Source: Sphingobium sp. AP49
GTDB taxonomy: Bacteria; Pseudomonadota; Alphaproteobacteria; Sphingomonadales; Sphingomonadaceae
Length of the DNA: 64,000 bases
Direction: 5' to 3'
NCBI RefSeq assembly: GCF_000281715.2
Contig: NZ_CP124576.1
Location: 2,425,501 to 2,489,500, forward strand
The notes beneath the pieces are model-generated. The model saw nothing but the letters and a program-made list of their open reading frames with translations. It was not told where the DNA came from and made no database searches. The position numbers were made by a program, and so were the translations under genes. Shown piece by piece: positions 1-8,564 of this stretch. Every line of letters starts with the position of its first letter. Within the stretch, counting starts at the first letter, position 1.

Positions 1-278
1 GTAAGGCCTTCAGGAGCTGGCCGGTCTCCTTCCTCATAACGACCGCCTAGGTCGCCGCCCGGTGCGAACGCGTCACCAGTGCCAGTGATGATCAGCGCGC
101 GATAGTCCTTATCGCGGTTCACCCGCCGCACGGCCTGCTTGATCCCGAAATACATCGAGGGCGTGAAAGCGTTACGAGCCTTGGGCCGATCTATGATGCA
201 CCAGGCAATCGGGCCTTCGCGCTCGATCCTGAGATTCTTCGTGCCGAGATCCCAGTCCACAACTTCGCGATTGCTCAT
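1..278 (-). CDS. Enoyl-CoA hydratase/isomerase (crotonase) family, partial at left edge
   Basis: The 92 visible N-terminal residues begin MSNREVVDWDL and run through IEREGPIAWCIIDRPKARNA, the first beta-strand and CoA-binding loop of the crotonase fold. They continue to IITGTGDAFAPGGDLG, the oxyanion-hole loop (GGDL) that holds the acyl-CoA carbonyl. The start is set by the ATG at 278 with a purine-rich GGAGAG a few bases upstream. The gene runs off the left edge, so the residues that would separate hydratase, isomerase and hydrolase are not visible. It lies just downstream of a CaiB/BaiF CoA-transferase on the same strand, so the pair probably handles a CoA-activated intermediate. The family is secure; substrate and exact reaction are unknown. 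Confidence 0.85.
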   Translation of the reverse strand, partial: MSNREVVDWDLGTKNLRIEREGPIAWCIIDRPKARNAFTPSMYFGIKQAVRRVNRDKDYRALIITGTGDAFAPGGDLGGRYEEGDRPAPEGL

Positions 279-311
279 CCTACTCTCCATTTATGTAAGT
301 GCGCTGCGACG

Positions 312-1538
312 TCAGGCGATTGCACCGCTGGCCTTGAGCGCTTCGATGCTTTCCCATTCGAAGCCAGCTTCCATCAGCACCAACTCGGTATGTTCAGACG
401 CCTGCGGCGCGCGCGTGGTTTCGACCGGCGAATGATCGAACTGGACAGGCCCACGCACCAGTTTGATCGGCGCGCCGCCGTCTATCGCCTCGACTTCGAA
501 AAGCATGTCGTTGGCGAGGGCTTGCTCGTCATGGGCGAGATCAAGCAGGCTTTGGAACGGAGCCCACTGGCCGGAGAAGGCCTTCAGCTGTTCTCGCCAG
601 TAAGCAAAGGTCTGGGCATTGAACTGGCGGTTGATCACTTCGCCCGCAGCCTGCCAATTTTCGAGCAACTTCTCGGCCGTTGAGAAGCGGGGATCCTCAG
701 CCGCCTCGGGCACGCCGATCACTGTGAACAGGCTGCGAATGTGAGGTCCGGGGATCAGCGTGCACAGGTTGATCGTGCCGCCGTCCGATGTGCGGAAATT
801 GCCCATGAAGGGATTGCCGGGGTTGGCCCCCGAGCGCGGCATGCCCACGCGCATCGCCATTCCGGCTTCAAGCTGGATGTCGAGCGCGCTGCCGGCCGAC
901 CACCAGGCGGTGCTCAACAACGAGACGTCGAGCTCCACCGCCTTGCCGGTGCGTTCGCGGTGGAACAGCGCGGCGGAGATGCCGCCGGCAATGTTCATGC
1001 CGCCGGTGGAATCGCCGAATGCGGGGATGCCCTGGGTCAGCGGTCCCTCGAGTTCGCCGGGGCTCAGCGTCCAGCCCACGCCGCTGCGGGTCCAGAAGGC
1101 AGTACCGTCAAAGCCGCCAACGTCGCGTTCTGGCCCTTTGTCGCCGTAGGCACTGCCGCGTGCGTAGATGATGTTCGGATTGATCGCGCGAATGTGCTCG
1201 ATGTCGATCTTCAGCTTTTGACGCAGGCCCGGCAGATAGTTGGTCAGAAACACATCGGCGGTCTTGGCCAGTTGGTAGATCACCTCCTGGCCCTCGGCCG
1301 TGGAGATGTCGACGCCGACGCTGCGCTTGCCCCGGTTGGGGTGCTCCATCATCGTGTTGCGAAGCGGATCGAGCTTCATGCCGCCCATGTTGATGAAGCC
1401 GCGCATGGCATCGCCGCGCGTCGGATGCTCGATCTTGAAGACGTCCGCGCCCCAGTCGGCAAGGATCGCGCCCGCCGCCGGCACGAACGTGTGCTGTGCC
1501 ACTTCAAGAATGCGTATGCCTTCCATCACTCGGGTCAT
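312..1538 (-). CDS. CaiB/BaiF (family III) CoA-transferase
   Basis: Family III CoA-transferases move CoA between carboxylic acids through an aspartyl-CoA intermediate in the cytoplasm. This 408-residue protein has the family length. It opens with [20 protein letters not shown] and [17 protein letters not shown], the N-terminal fold with the CoA-binding segment, and later carries [14 protein letters not shown], where the catalytic aspartate is expected. An in-frame ATG 24 codons upstream exists, but the one at 1538 is preceded by GGAGACAGG at good spacing and gives the usual family N-terminus. It is followed after 33 bases by the crotonase gene, probably as one operon. The divergent esterase/oxidoreductase genes suggest a shared catabolic route. 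Donor and acceptor acids cannot be told from sequence. Confidence 0.88.
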   Translation of the reverse strand: MTRVMEGIRILEVAQHTFVPAAGAILADWGADVFKIEHPTRGDAMRGFINMGGMKLDPLRNTMMEHPNRGKRSVGVDISTAEGQEVIYQLAKTADVFLTNYLPGLRQKLKIDIEHIRAINPNIIYARGSAYGDKGPERDVGGFDGTAFWTRSGVGWTLSPGELEGPLTQGIPAFGDSTGGMNIAGGISAALFHRERTGKAVELDVSLLSTAWWSAGSALDIQLEAGMAMRVGMPRSGANPGNPFMGNFRTSDGGTINLCTLIPGPHIRSLFTVIGVPEAAEDPRFSTAEKLLENWQAAGEVINRQFNAQTFAYWREQLKAFSGQWAPFQSLLDLAHDEQALANDMLFEVEAIDGGAPIKLVRGPVQFDHSPVETTRAPQASEHTELVLMEAGFEWESIEALKASGAIA

Positions 1539-1689
1539 CGTACCTGTCTCCGGTGTATCTGCTCGCCGAGGTCCGTCGCGCAGGGGATAGATTGAGGCAA
1601 TGGCGGACACTTGCTCGATTGCGACGAACTAGCGTCAGGACGCCATGGAACTTGCATTTAGGGAAACGGAGCCGATTGCTCTGCCGCAG

Positions 1690-2610
1690 CTATGTTTTGC
1701 TACGGGTTGCCCGGAAGCTTCGCGGGCTTTCCCCGATCGAGCGGCGAAATGCAGTGGAAAAGGCCGTTGCCGTGGTAAAACCCACCTGCGCCGCGACTTC
1801 GCCGATCGGAAGGTCGGTGTGTTGCAACAGCGCCTTTGCTCGATCCAACGTCAGGTCCTGAACGAAGGCACCGACCGTCCGGCCAGTTTCCTCCCGGAAC
1901 GCCCGCATCAGCTGGCGGCGGCTTAGGCCGCATAGCTCGGCGAGTTCTCCGAGAGTCGGCAGAGTGGCACCATCTTGTATCCTGGCTTCGATCGTCCGCA
2001 GTCGCCACGGCGAGAGGCCGCCTTTTCGCGCGGCGTTGGCTTCCATTTGGCGGAGGATTCTTAGCGTCTCTGCGAGCAGGGTAACACCCAGGCCTTCGAC
2101 CATCAGTTCTGATGCAAAGCCCGGTTCTCGGACTTCGCGCGCCATCCGGTGCAGGATATCCCGCACACGATCGAACGGCATATTCATGCAGGTCCGCCAG
2201 ACGGGCGCAGCATCTGTGCCAATCTTCAGCTCGTCCCGGAGTTGCTGATCAACCGCCAATTCAACGAAGAGTGTGCGCTGGCTACCGGGCCCGCCTTGGG
2301 CGAGATAGCGCTGCCCTGCTGGAATGAAAAAGAGCTCACCCACCGGATGATAGCCGCCCTCCATGCCTTCGAAGCGGCCACGCGCGCTCAGCGGTCTGCC
2401 CGTCAGGCTGAGGTTGAAGAAATAGGAATCGCCCGAATACCATTGCCCCGCGACCTGTTCGTCACGTTCTTGGGCCACAAGGCTGGCGGAAATCGTCGAA
2501 GAGCAGACGCGAACGGCTTCCAGTTCGGCGCTTTGGCCGGCCTGCAAGTGCAGCAGGCTGTAGCTTTTGCCTTCAGGATTTGCCGATCTCACCCACATAT
2601 ATTCTGCCAT
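1690..2610 (-). CDS. AraC-family transcriptional regulator
   Basis: The protein has 306 residues. The last 100 carry two helix-turn-helix units: LPTLGELAELCGLSRRQLMR with AFREETGRTVGAFVQDLTLD, then ALLQHTDLPIGEVAAQVGFT followed by TATAFSTAFRRSIGESPRSF, the classic AraC signature end. The N-terminal 190 residues resemble a cupin-like ligand-binding domain (PVGELFFIPAGQRYL) but show no specific ligand signature. It sits between the CoA-transferase/crotonase pair, on its own strand, and the divergent hydrolase/oxidoreductase genes, the usual position for a local activator of catabolic genes. The 322-bp divergent spacer holds a pair of similar direct-repeat elements that could be its sites. The effector is unknown. 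Confidence 0.9.
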   Translation of the reverse strand: MAEYMWVRSANPEGKSYSLLHLQAGQSAELEAVRVCSSTISASLVAQERDEQVAGQWYSGDSYFFNLSLTGRPLSARGRFEGMEGGYHPVGELFFIPAGQRYLAQGGPGSQRTLFVELAVDQQLRDELKIGTDAAPVWRTCMNMPFDRVRDILHRMAREVREPGFASELMVEGLGVTLLAETLRILRQMEANAARKGGLSPWRLRTIEARIQDGATLPTLGELAELCGLSRRQLMRAFREETGRTVGAFVQDLTLDRAKALLQHTDLPIGEVAAQVGFTTATAFSTAFRRSIGESPRSFRATRSKT

Positions 2611-2932
2611 TTTCCGCGAGCTCGCGGACTCGGTCTCCGACGTTGCGCCAGGCGCCTCACAGCATGACCAACCTGTTGCCAGTTTGAGGTGATCCCAGCT
2701 GATGACCTTGTCAAGGCGAGCGACGACGACAACGCGGTTGCGGATTATGGCGTCGACGATGGCCTGCCATCGTTGCCTCCGTTCAGTCGCTGTTCCGATT
2801 TGCCATCACGCTACCGGTGAATGCGGCGTGTTCGCGAATGTTTGGCGCGCTTGCGAATGAGTTTGCCGTGGCGCGTCGACCCACTGGCGTTACCGGCAGA
2901 GTGTACAGCCATCGCAGCAATTAGAGGAAGCC
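2611..2932. promoter_or_regulatory. Divergent intergenic region between AraC regulator and serine hydrolase
   Basis: This 322-bp spacer between divergently transcribed genes has no plausible gene. Near the hydrolase side two related elements, GCGAATG followed by a TTTGSCG block, begin at 2834 and 2853 in the same orientation. Such spacing resembles the direct half-sites used by AraC-family activators. A good Shine-Dalgarno (AGAGGAAG) precedes the hydrolase ATG at 2933. I cannot name convincing -10/-35 boxes. Confidence 0.4.
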
Positions 2933-4069
2933 ATGAGCCTGCAGAAAGATGCCAACCATGCCGTCAGCGAAGTCCTTCAACGGATGGTCGCCGCTGGTGA
3001 TGAAATCGGCGTGCAAGTGGCCGCATACCTGCATGGCGAGCAGATTGTCGATGCGTGGGCAGGTCTTGCTGATCCAGCGACCCAACGCGCAGTCGACGGC
3101 GACACGCTATTCAACGTTTACTCCGTCACCAAGGGCGTCGCCGCAATGGCGCTGCATGTCCAGGCGGAGCGAGGCCTCGTCGACTACGACAGCCCCGTGG
3201 CGCGCTATTGGCCCGAATATGGCACCCACGGCAAAGCGGCCGTCACCGTGCGCGACGCCTTGTCGCATCGCACCGGAACACCGCAGATGCCGGCGGGCGC
3301 GACGCCGGATTCGATTTGCGACTGGGACGCGACATGCGCTGGCCTTGCCGCGTTGGAACCAATCTTCCCCGTGGGCGAGCCCGCCTACCAGGCGGTCTCG
3401 TTCGGCTGGGTGATCGGCGAAATCGTGCGGCGTACTGATCCGAACGGCCGCAGCTTCCGCGATTTCGTCCAGCAGGAAATCAGTGAACCCTACGGTATCC
3501 ACGATCTTTGGATCGGCATCCCGGGCGAGGTCGAACCACGCATCGCCAAGCTGACCGATGACCTTGGCCAGAAAGCGCCCCCGCCCGGCACGGCGCTTGA
3601 GAAGGCGATGCCCTTCGAAGTGCGTCTGGCGCCCGACGTCTTCGAACTGCCGCAGGTCCGCCGTGCGACGATCGCCGGGGTCGGCGGCATCTTTACCGCG
3701 CGCAGCCTCGCCCGCTTTTACGGCATTCTCGCAAACGGCGGCGAACTGGACGGCAAGCGCCTGCTTTCGGCTGACCGGGTCGAAATGTGCTGCCACCTTC
3801 GTCCCGGCGGCACGCTGCCTGATCCGGTATTCTTCGGCATGCCGATGCCGCTCGGCGAAGGAGGCTACTGGATGTACGACGGACAGTCGCCGCTGACACT
3901 GGCTTTCGGGTCAAAGACCGCGATCGGCAATCCCGGTGCCGGTGGCTCACTGGGCTGGGCCGATCCCCGCACGGGTCTGTCCGTCGCCTATTGCCACAAC
4001 CGGATGAGCGCCTTTGACGGTGCCAGCCTGGTTGGCAACGCCATCCGCTCGGCACTCGGAATCGACTGA
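2933..4069 (+). CDS. Serine hydrolase of the beta-lactamase class C / EstB esterase family
   Basis: The 378-residue protein has the class C beta-lactamase-like fold. The nucleophile motif S-x-x-K is SVTK at residues 64-67 (YSVTKGVAAMAL), followed by the DALSHRTGTP loop. The general-base tyrosine motif is AYQAVSFGWVIGE, with Tyr about residue 152, the form seen in EstB-type esterases rather than true beta-lactamases (which have YxN). There is no signal peptide, so it should be cytoplasmic, again favouring an esterase. The start has a strong AGAGGAAG ribosome site. The stop overlaps the start of the next gene by one base (TGATG), implying translational coupling with the GMC oxidoreductase. A short-chain or lactone ester is a plausible substrate, by inference. 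Confidence 0.85.
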   Translation: MSLQKDANHAVSEVLQRMVAAGDEIGVQVAAYLHGEQIVDAWAGLADPATQRAVDGDTLFNVYSVTKGVAAMALHVQAERGLVDYDSPVARYWPEYGTHGKAAVTVRDALSHRTGTPQMPAGATPDSICDWDATCAGLAALEPIFPVGEPAYQAVSFGWVIGEIVRRTDPNGRSFRDFVQQEISEPYGIHDLWIGIPGEVEPRIAKLTDDLGQKAPPPGTALEKAMPFEVRLAPDVFELPQVRRATIAGVGGIFTARSLARFYGILANGGELDGKRLLSADRVEMCCHLRPGGTLPDPVFFGMPMPLGEGGYWMYDGQSPLTLAFGSKTAIGNPGAGGSLGWADPRTGLSVAYCHNRMSAFDGASLVGNAIRSALGID

Positions 4070-5670
4070 TGCGGCCGGTCTACGACTACGTTATTGTCGG
4101 CGCCGGTGCTGCAGGATGCGTGCTGGCCAACCGGCTGAGCGAGGACCCCAAAGTCAGCGTCTGCCTGATCGAGGCGGGCGGCTCCGACCGTCACCCCTAT
4201 GTCACCATGCCGCGCGGTGTCGCAAAGATCATGCGGATGCCGTCCTTCGTCTATTTCTTCAAGACAAACCCGGAACCTCGCACGGCCATGCGCCAGGATT
4301 ACTGGGTGCGCGGCAAGATGCTGGGCGGTTCTACTTCCGTTAACGGCATGGTCTGGGTGAAGGGGCAGCCAGCCGATTTCGAAGCACTGGCAGCGCAGGC
4401 GGGGACGCAGTGGGGCTGGTCAAGTTTCGCGCGCGCCTATGAAGCAATCGAAGGCCACGAACTTGGCGCCGCGCCCGGTCGAGGCGGCAAGGGTCCTCTG
4501 CGTATCTCGATCTCGCCAGAGCGTAACGCTCTGACAAAAGCTATGAATGCTGCCGGCGCCAAGATGGGCTGGCGCTTCAAAGAAGATGTCAACGAACCCG
4601 ACGATGGTGTCGGCATAGGCTATATGCCACGCTCGATCTGGAAGGGCAGGCGCCAAAGCGCCGCAGTGGCGTTCCTGCGCCCGGCGATGAAGCGCCCCAA
4701 CCTTACCGTTATCACCGGCGCCACGACCGATCGGGTCCTGTTCGAAGGCAAGCGGGCGGTTGGCGTTGAATTTCTGAAGGATGGGGCGCGCCAGCAGGTT
4801 GACGCAAAGCAGGAAGTCCTGATCTGCGCCGGAGCGGTTGCCAGCCCGGCAATCCTTGAGCGCTCGGGGGTAGGCGATCCGGCGCTGCTTGCCAGCCTCG
4901 ACATTCCGCTCGTCCATGCCCAGCCAGCAGTCGGCGAGGGAACGAGCGAGCATCGTTGCATGCGTATGCAGTGGCGGTTGAGTAAGCCGGTGTCGTTCAA
5001 TCTCAAGTATCGCGGCTTGCCGCTGATCGCCTCGGTGCTGCGATATTATCTGCTGCGCGATGGGCCAATGTCCGGTTCATCGATGGAAATGCGCACCGCG
5101 TTCAAGAGCCGTCAAGATATTGAAACGGCGGACATCCAGGTTCAGCTTGGCCTCTATAGTTGGGATTTGACGAAGCCCAGCAGCGAGCTTGAGCGGCAGC
5201 ACGGTTTCAGCACTATTGCCTACGGGATGGTGCCCTCGTCGCGGGGCTCGATCCACATCACCTCACGCGATCCGGGCGAACAGCCCGCGATTGTGGCCAA
5301 CTACTATGCGACCGACTACGACCGTGAAGTCATCCTCAGTTGCGCGCGCCAGATGCGTGAATGGGCGGCACAGCAGCCATTGGCAGAGCTGATCGCAAGC
5401 GAAACCACACCCGGGCCTGCCGCGCAAACCGATGCGGAACTGCTCGAATCGATCGACCAACTGGGTGTCGCCGGGCTGCACACTGTCGGCAGTTGCCGGA
5501 TGGGTACGGACGAGACGTCGGTGGTCGATCCCGACCTGCGGGTTCGCGGCGTTGAAGGGCTTAGGGTAATCGACGCCTCGGTCTTCCCGGTTATCCCCGC
5601 TGGCAACACTCAGGCGCCTGTAATCGCTCTCGGCTGGCTGGCGTCGGAGATCATTCATGGCAGAGGGTAA
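4069..5670 (+). CDS. GMC-family FAD-dependent oxidoreductase (alcohol/choline dehydrogenase-like)
   Basis: The 533 residues have the full glucose-methanol-choline oxidoreductase layout. The Rossmann FAD motif YDYVIVGAGAAGCVLANRL lies at residues 5-23. KMLGGSTSVNGMVWVKG matches the family's flavin-contact signature, and the C-terminal active site GLHTVGSCRMG places the catalytic His near residue 471, with the partner Asn in PAGNTQAP near 513. Such enzymes oxidise primary alcohols to aldehydes, often passing electrons to quinone. The gene is translationally coupled to the upstream hydrolase and overlaps the downstream membrane protein by 14 bases, so the three form an operon. A natural reading is ester hydrolysis followed by alcohol oxidation. 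The alcohol itself is unknown. Confidence 0.92.
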   Translation: MRPVYDYVIVGAGAAGCVLANRLSEDPKVSVCLIEAGGSDRHPYVTMPRGVAKIMRMPSFVYFFKTNPEPRTAMRQDYWVRGKMLGGSTSVNGMVWVKGQPADFEALAAQAGTQWGWSSFARAYEAIEGHELGAAPGRGGKGPLRISISPERNALTKAMNAAGAKMGWRFKEDVNEPDDGVGIGYMPRSIWKGRRQSAAVAFLRPAMKRPNLTVITGATTDRVLFEGKRAVGVEFLKDGARQQVDAKQEVLICAGAVASPAILERSGVGDPALLASLDIPLVHAQPAVGEGTSEHRCMRMQWRLSKPVSFNLKYRGLPLIASVLRYYLLRDGPMSGSSMEMRTAFKSRQDIETADIQVQLGLYSWDLTKPSSELERQHGFSTIAYGMVPSSRGSIHITSRDPGEQPAIVANYYATDYDREVILSCARQMREWAAQQPLAELIASETTPGPAAQTDAELLESIDQLGVAGLHTVGSCRMGTDETSVVDPDLRVRGVEGLRVIDASVFPVIPAGNTQAPVIALGWLASEIIHGRG

Positions 5671-6208
5671 TGACCAGTCCGTAGCGGAAACTTCAGGGCA
5701 GCGGCCAAGCGTACTGATGGCCGGGCTTCTAGTGGTCGGCGTCGTCCCGTTCATGGCGGGCCTACTTGCCCTCTACGCCGTGCTCGGGGTTGGCATGCAA
5801 TATGTCGGCTTCTTCTTCCTCCTGTACTGGGCAGGAATCCTGCATCAGCAGCCGGCCCAGTTTCTTCCCTCGGTGATAGGCGGTGTCGGCGGACTGGCTT
5901 TGGGCTGGGTGCTTCTAGCGCTTCCAGCTGTCGGCGCCCCTGGCGGAAAAGTGGCAGCTGGGGTGATTCTCGCGGCTGTCCTGTTCTGCTTCATGCGCGG
6001 CCATCTGAAACTGATCTTCAACAACGCGATGATGCTATTCCTGATAGTAAGCACGATCCCTGATTTACATGTTGAACAGTCCATTGGCATCATGATTGCG
6101 TCACTTGCCGTTGGAGCAACGTATATGGGCGGTGTCGCTATGCTGGTTAGCTGGATCGGCTTTATTGCTGCCAGGCGAAAAATCGTGAGCGAGACAACGA
6201 ATGGCTGA
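5657..6208 (+). CDS. Small integral membrane protein, unknown function
   Basis: I do not recognise this 183-residue protein. After a polar 17-residue N-terminus it has five or so hydrophobic stretches: VLMAGLLVVGVVPFMAGLLA, a second through YVGFFFLLYWAG, a third around GGVGGLALGWVLLALP, a fourth at AAGVILAAVLFCF and a last around IASLAVGATYMGGVAMLVSW. It should therefore be an inner-membrane protein with a basic tail (ARRKIV). Its start overlaps the end of the GMC oxidoreductase gene by 14 bases, so it is probably co-translated and could be a permease part or an accessory to the oxidoreductase. Its stop overlaps the start of a decayed dehydrogenase fragment. Function cannot be assigned. Confidence 0.7.
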   Translation: MAEGNDQSVAETSGQRPSVLMAGLLVVGVVPFMAGLLALYAVLGVGMQYVGFFFLLYWAGILHQQPAQFLPSVIGGVGGLALGWVLLALPAVGAPGGKVAAGVILAAVLFCFMRGHLKLIFNNAMMLFLIVSTIPDLHVEQSIGIMIASLAVGATYMGGVAMLVSWIGFIAARRKIVSETTNG

Positions 6209-6395
6209 TGGTTTGTGTCAATGTGCGGCGATCACCGGGGCCAGTTCAGGCGTGGAGAAAGCCGGAGCCAAGCTGCTGGCGGTGCATCGCAGCCATGTCA
6301 TCTGCCAAGGCCGCGATCCCGGGCGAACTGCGGCACCCGAGGAGGAAATCTGCGCTGCCGCTGCGCCCGGTGTGAAGCGACCACAAGCCGCATGA
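6201..6395 (+). pseudogene. N-terminal stump of a short-chain dehydrogenase/reductase
   Basis: The 64-residue frame reads MADGLCQCAAITGASSGVEK, then KAGAKLLAVHRSHVICQGRD and later EEEICAAAAPGVK. This is the first beta-alpha-beta unit of an SDR, including the cofactor motif TGxxxGxG, but the last glycine is now Glu (TGASSGVE). An SDR needs about 250 residues; here the frame ends after GVK and the carboxylesterase gene follows at once. Its ATG overlaps the stop of the membrane protein (ATGGCTGA), so the original gene was probably the fourth of the operon. I read it as a deletion remnant. It could still be translated as a short peptide. Confidence 0.65.
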
Positions 6396-6411
6396 TAGGA
6401 CAGGGAGGGAT

Positions 6412-8046
6412 ATGACCATGAAGCTTACCCTGACACGCCGAGGCACTCTCACGGCTGGATTGGGTAGCACCTTGCTGCTGGGCGTGCCGGGCAGGCTTCT
6501 GGCTGGGTCGCCCTTATCGACCTCGCCCGTCGAGACAATGACCGGGAAAGTACGCGGCAAGCGGGCCGGCGGCGTCTCCAGTTTCCTTGGCATCCCTTAC
6601 GGCGACGATACTTCCAAGCGCCGCTTCTTGCCCTCCGTGCCGCCGCAGCCGTGGACTGGCGTACGCGACTGCGTCACGCTTGGCCATCAGGCCTCGCAGA
6701 TGGATCTCTCGGCCACCACCGCCCCAGGCGTCAATCTTTCGACGCCGTTCGTCCAGAAGGTCATGGCGGCGGGCAAGCAGGGCATGGAAGTGGGCAACGA
6801 GGGCGAGGATTGCCTCGTCCTCAACGTTTATACGCCTGACGCTTCTTCCGCGAAAAGGCGACCGGTCATGGTCTGGCTGCACGGCGGTGGCTTCGCCATC
6901 GGATCGGCGGGCGATCCGCAATATGACGGCTCGGCGCTGTGCCGGCGCGGCGACGTTGTGGTCGTCGGGCTCAATCACCGCCTGAACGCACTGGGCTATC
7001 TCTATCTTGGCGCGCTCCATCCCGATTTTGCGGATTCGGGAAATCTCGGCCAGCTCGATATCGTGCTGGCACTGCAGTGGGTCCGCGACAACATCGCCCA
7101 GTTTGGCGGTGATCCGGGCAACGTCACGATCTTCGGCGAGAGTGGCGGCGGTTTCAAGGTCAGCGTCATGCTGGCCATGCCCGCGGCCAAAGGCCTGTTC
7201 CACAAAGCCATCATCCAGAGCGGCCCCGGCCTCACGATGGTCGAAAAGCCCGCGGCGGAGGAGCACGCCGAGGCGACCTTGGCCAAGCTGGGCGTGGCTC
7301 CTGCCGACGTGCACAAGCTCCAGACGATTGACCGGACAGCGCTGATCGCCGCTGCTTCAGCCTCACAGGCAGGGGGTGGCCGCGTTTTGGCGCCATTGGT
7401 CGACGGGCGTGCCCTGCCGCGCCATCCGTTCCAGCCAGACGCGCCGGACGTGTCGCGCGACGTGCCGATCATGATCGGGTCAACCAAGGACGAGGCGACG
7501 CTATTCCTTTCCGCCGATCCCATGTTTGGCAAGCTCAGCGAAGAGCAGGTGCGAGAGCGTGCGCGGAAGATAGCCGGCCCCAAGGGCGACGCCGCGATCA
7601 ACACATTCAAGGCGCTACGGCCGAATGACGCACCGTTCTACTGGCTGACCTCCCTGATAACCGCGCAAGGCACCTGGATGAATTCGATCCGCCTCGCCGA
7701 GCGCAAGCTCGATCAGAAGGCGGCTCCGGTCTACATGTTCCGGCTCGACTGGGAGGCCCCGTTCGAGGGCGGAGCGCTCAAGAGCCCGCACGGGCTCGAT
7801 ACGCCGCTCGCATTCGACAACCCTGACACGCGCCCGCTGATGAATGGAAGCGGCCCGGAACCGACGAAGGTGGCGGCGGCCATGTCGCAAGCCTGGGTCA
7901 ACTTCGCCCACAGCGGCGATCCCTCGCAAGCAGGGCTCGGCTGGCCAGCCCACGACACTTCACAACGCCAGACGATGATTTTCAATGTGGCCAGCCATGT
8001 AGTGGCAGATCCCGATCAATCTGCGCGAATTCTGCTGAGTAGCTGA
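6412..8046 (+). CDS. Exported type B carboxylesterase
   Basis: The 544 residues form an alpha/beta-hydrolase of the type B carboxylesterase family. The N-terminus TRRGTLTAGLGSTLLLGVPG looks like a twin-arginine signal peptide (RR at 9-10), so the enzyme should act in the periplasm or outside. NEGEDCLVLNVYTP is the family's second signature, HGGGFAIGS forms the oxyanion hole, and FGESGGG holds the nucleophile Ser near residue 244. HGLDTPLAFDN is where the catalytic His lies. The ATG at 6418 is spaced better from the GGAGG at 6404 than the one at 6412, so the protein may be two residues shorter. It would release acids and alcohols for the cytoplasmic enzymes of the island. Substrate unknown. 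Confidence 0.9.
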   Translation: MTMKLTLTRRGTLTAGLGSTLLLGVPGRLLAGSPLSTSPVETMTGKVRGKRAGGVSSFLGIPYGDDTSKRRFLPSVPPQPWTGVRDCVTLGHQASQMDLSATTAPGVNLSTPFVQKVMAAGKQGMEVGNEGEDCLVLNVYTPDASSAKRRPVMVWLHGGGFAIGSAGDPQYDGSALCRRGDVVVVGLNHRLNALGYLYLGALHPDFADSGNLGQLDIVLALQWVRDNIAQFGGDPGNVTIFGESGGGFKVSVMLAMPAAKGLFHKAIIQSGPGLTMVEKPAAEEHAEATLAKLGVAPADVHKLQTIDRTALIAAASASQAGGGRVLAPLVDGRALPRHPFQPDAPDVSRDVPIMIGSTKDEATLFLSADPMFGKLSEEQVRERARKIAGPKGDAAINTFKALRPNDAPFYWLTSLITAQGTWMNSIRLAERKLDQKAAPVYMFRLDWEAPFEGGALKSPHGLDTPLAFDNPDTRPLMNGSGPEPTKVAAAMSQAWVNFAHSGDPSQAGLGWPAHDTSQRQTMIFNVASHVVADPDQSARILLSS

Positions 8047-8564
8047 ATGCTCAGGACGCCGGTTCAGGACCCTCCAACTCCTGTTTGAAGCAGCGCGCTT
8101 TCCTGTTTCCGCGTTTCGTCCGCAAAGTCCTCGACCTTGCCCTAAAAGCCGTCGATCGACTGCGTCTGGAGCGGCGGCTTTCGCTGCCCGGGCGCTCATA
8201 ACCGGACCGAGCAAAATGTCCCATGAGCCGCGCATGAAAGGTCGTTGCCCAAGATGTGTCTGGCCATTTATGATCCAACCATGTTTGATCAGATTGACGT
8301 CCGATTGACCGAGCCCACAGCTTACGCTGTGGGTCCGGGGCTCTCCATCTCAAAGTCTGTGTATCAGCAGGGACATCGCTGCGCTGGGAGGATGGCTCCG
8401 CGCTGTCCCTGCTGTATCGAGGTTGAGGGGCTGGAGTCCGGTTTCGAACTTGCGCAAATAGTCTCTTTTCAAACTTGGGCTAACAAATGGATGTGGAGCC
8501 GTGCTGATGTTCCGGCTCGCCTTCTTTGCTACAGCCACTCATCCTTCTCTCATACGGGTTCCCC
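8047..8564. other. Gene-free stretch with two strong dyad symmetries upstream of mazG
   Basis: No convincing gene lies in these 518 bases on either strand. Two structures stand out. At 8314-8333 CCCACAGC and GCTGTGGG form a perfect 8-bp stem around a 4-base loop. At 8365-8414 CAGCAGGGACA and TGTCCCTGCTG pair perfectly, and the 28-base interior refolds through GCGC/GCGC and GGAG/CTCC, giving a long bulged hairpin. Neither is followed by a T tract, so they are not ordinary terminators. The region marks the join between the catabolic island and core genes. It could be a mazG leader RNA, a separate small RNA or the remains of a mobile element. Confidence 0.5.

Noticed and set aside
8051..8353. 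100-residue minus-strand frame in the gap before mazG
   Set aside because: Arg/Ser-rich, no ribosome site and crosses the hairpin at 8314; not convincing as a gene or a transposase remnant.
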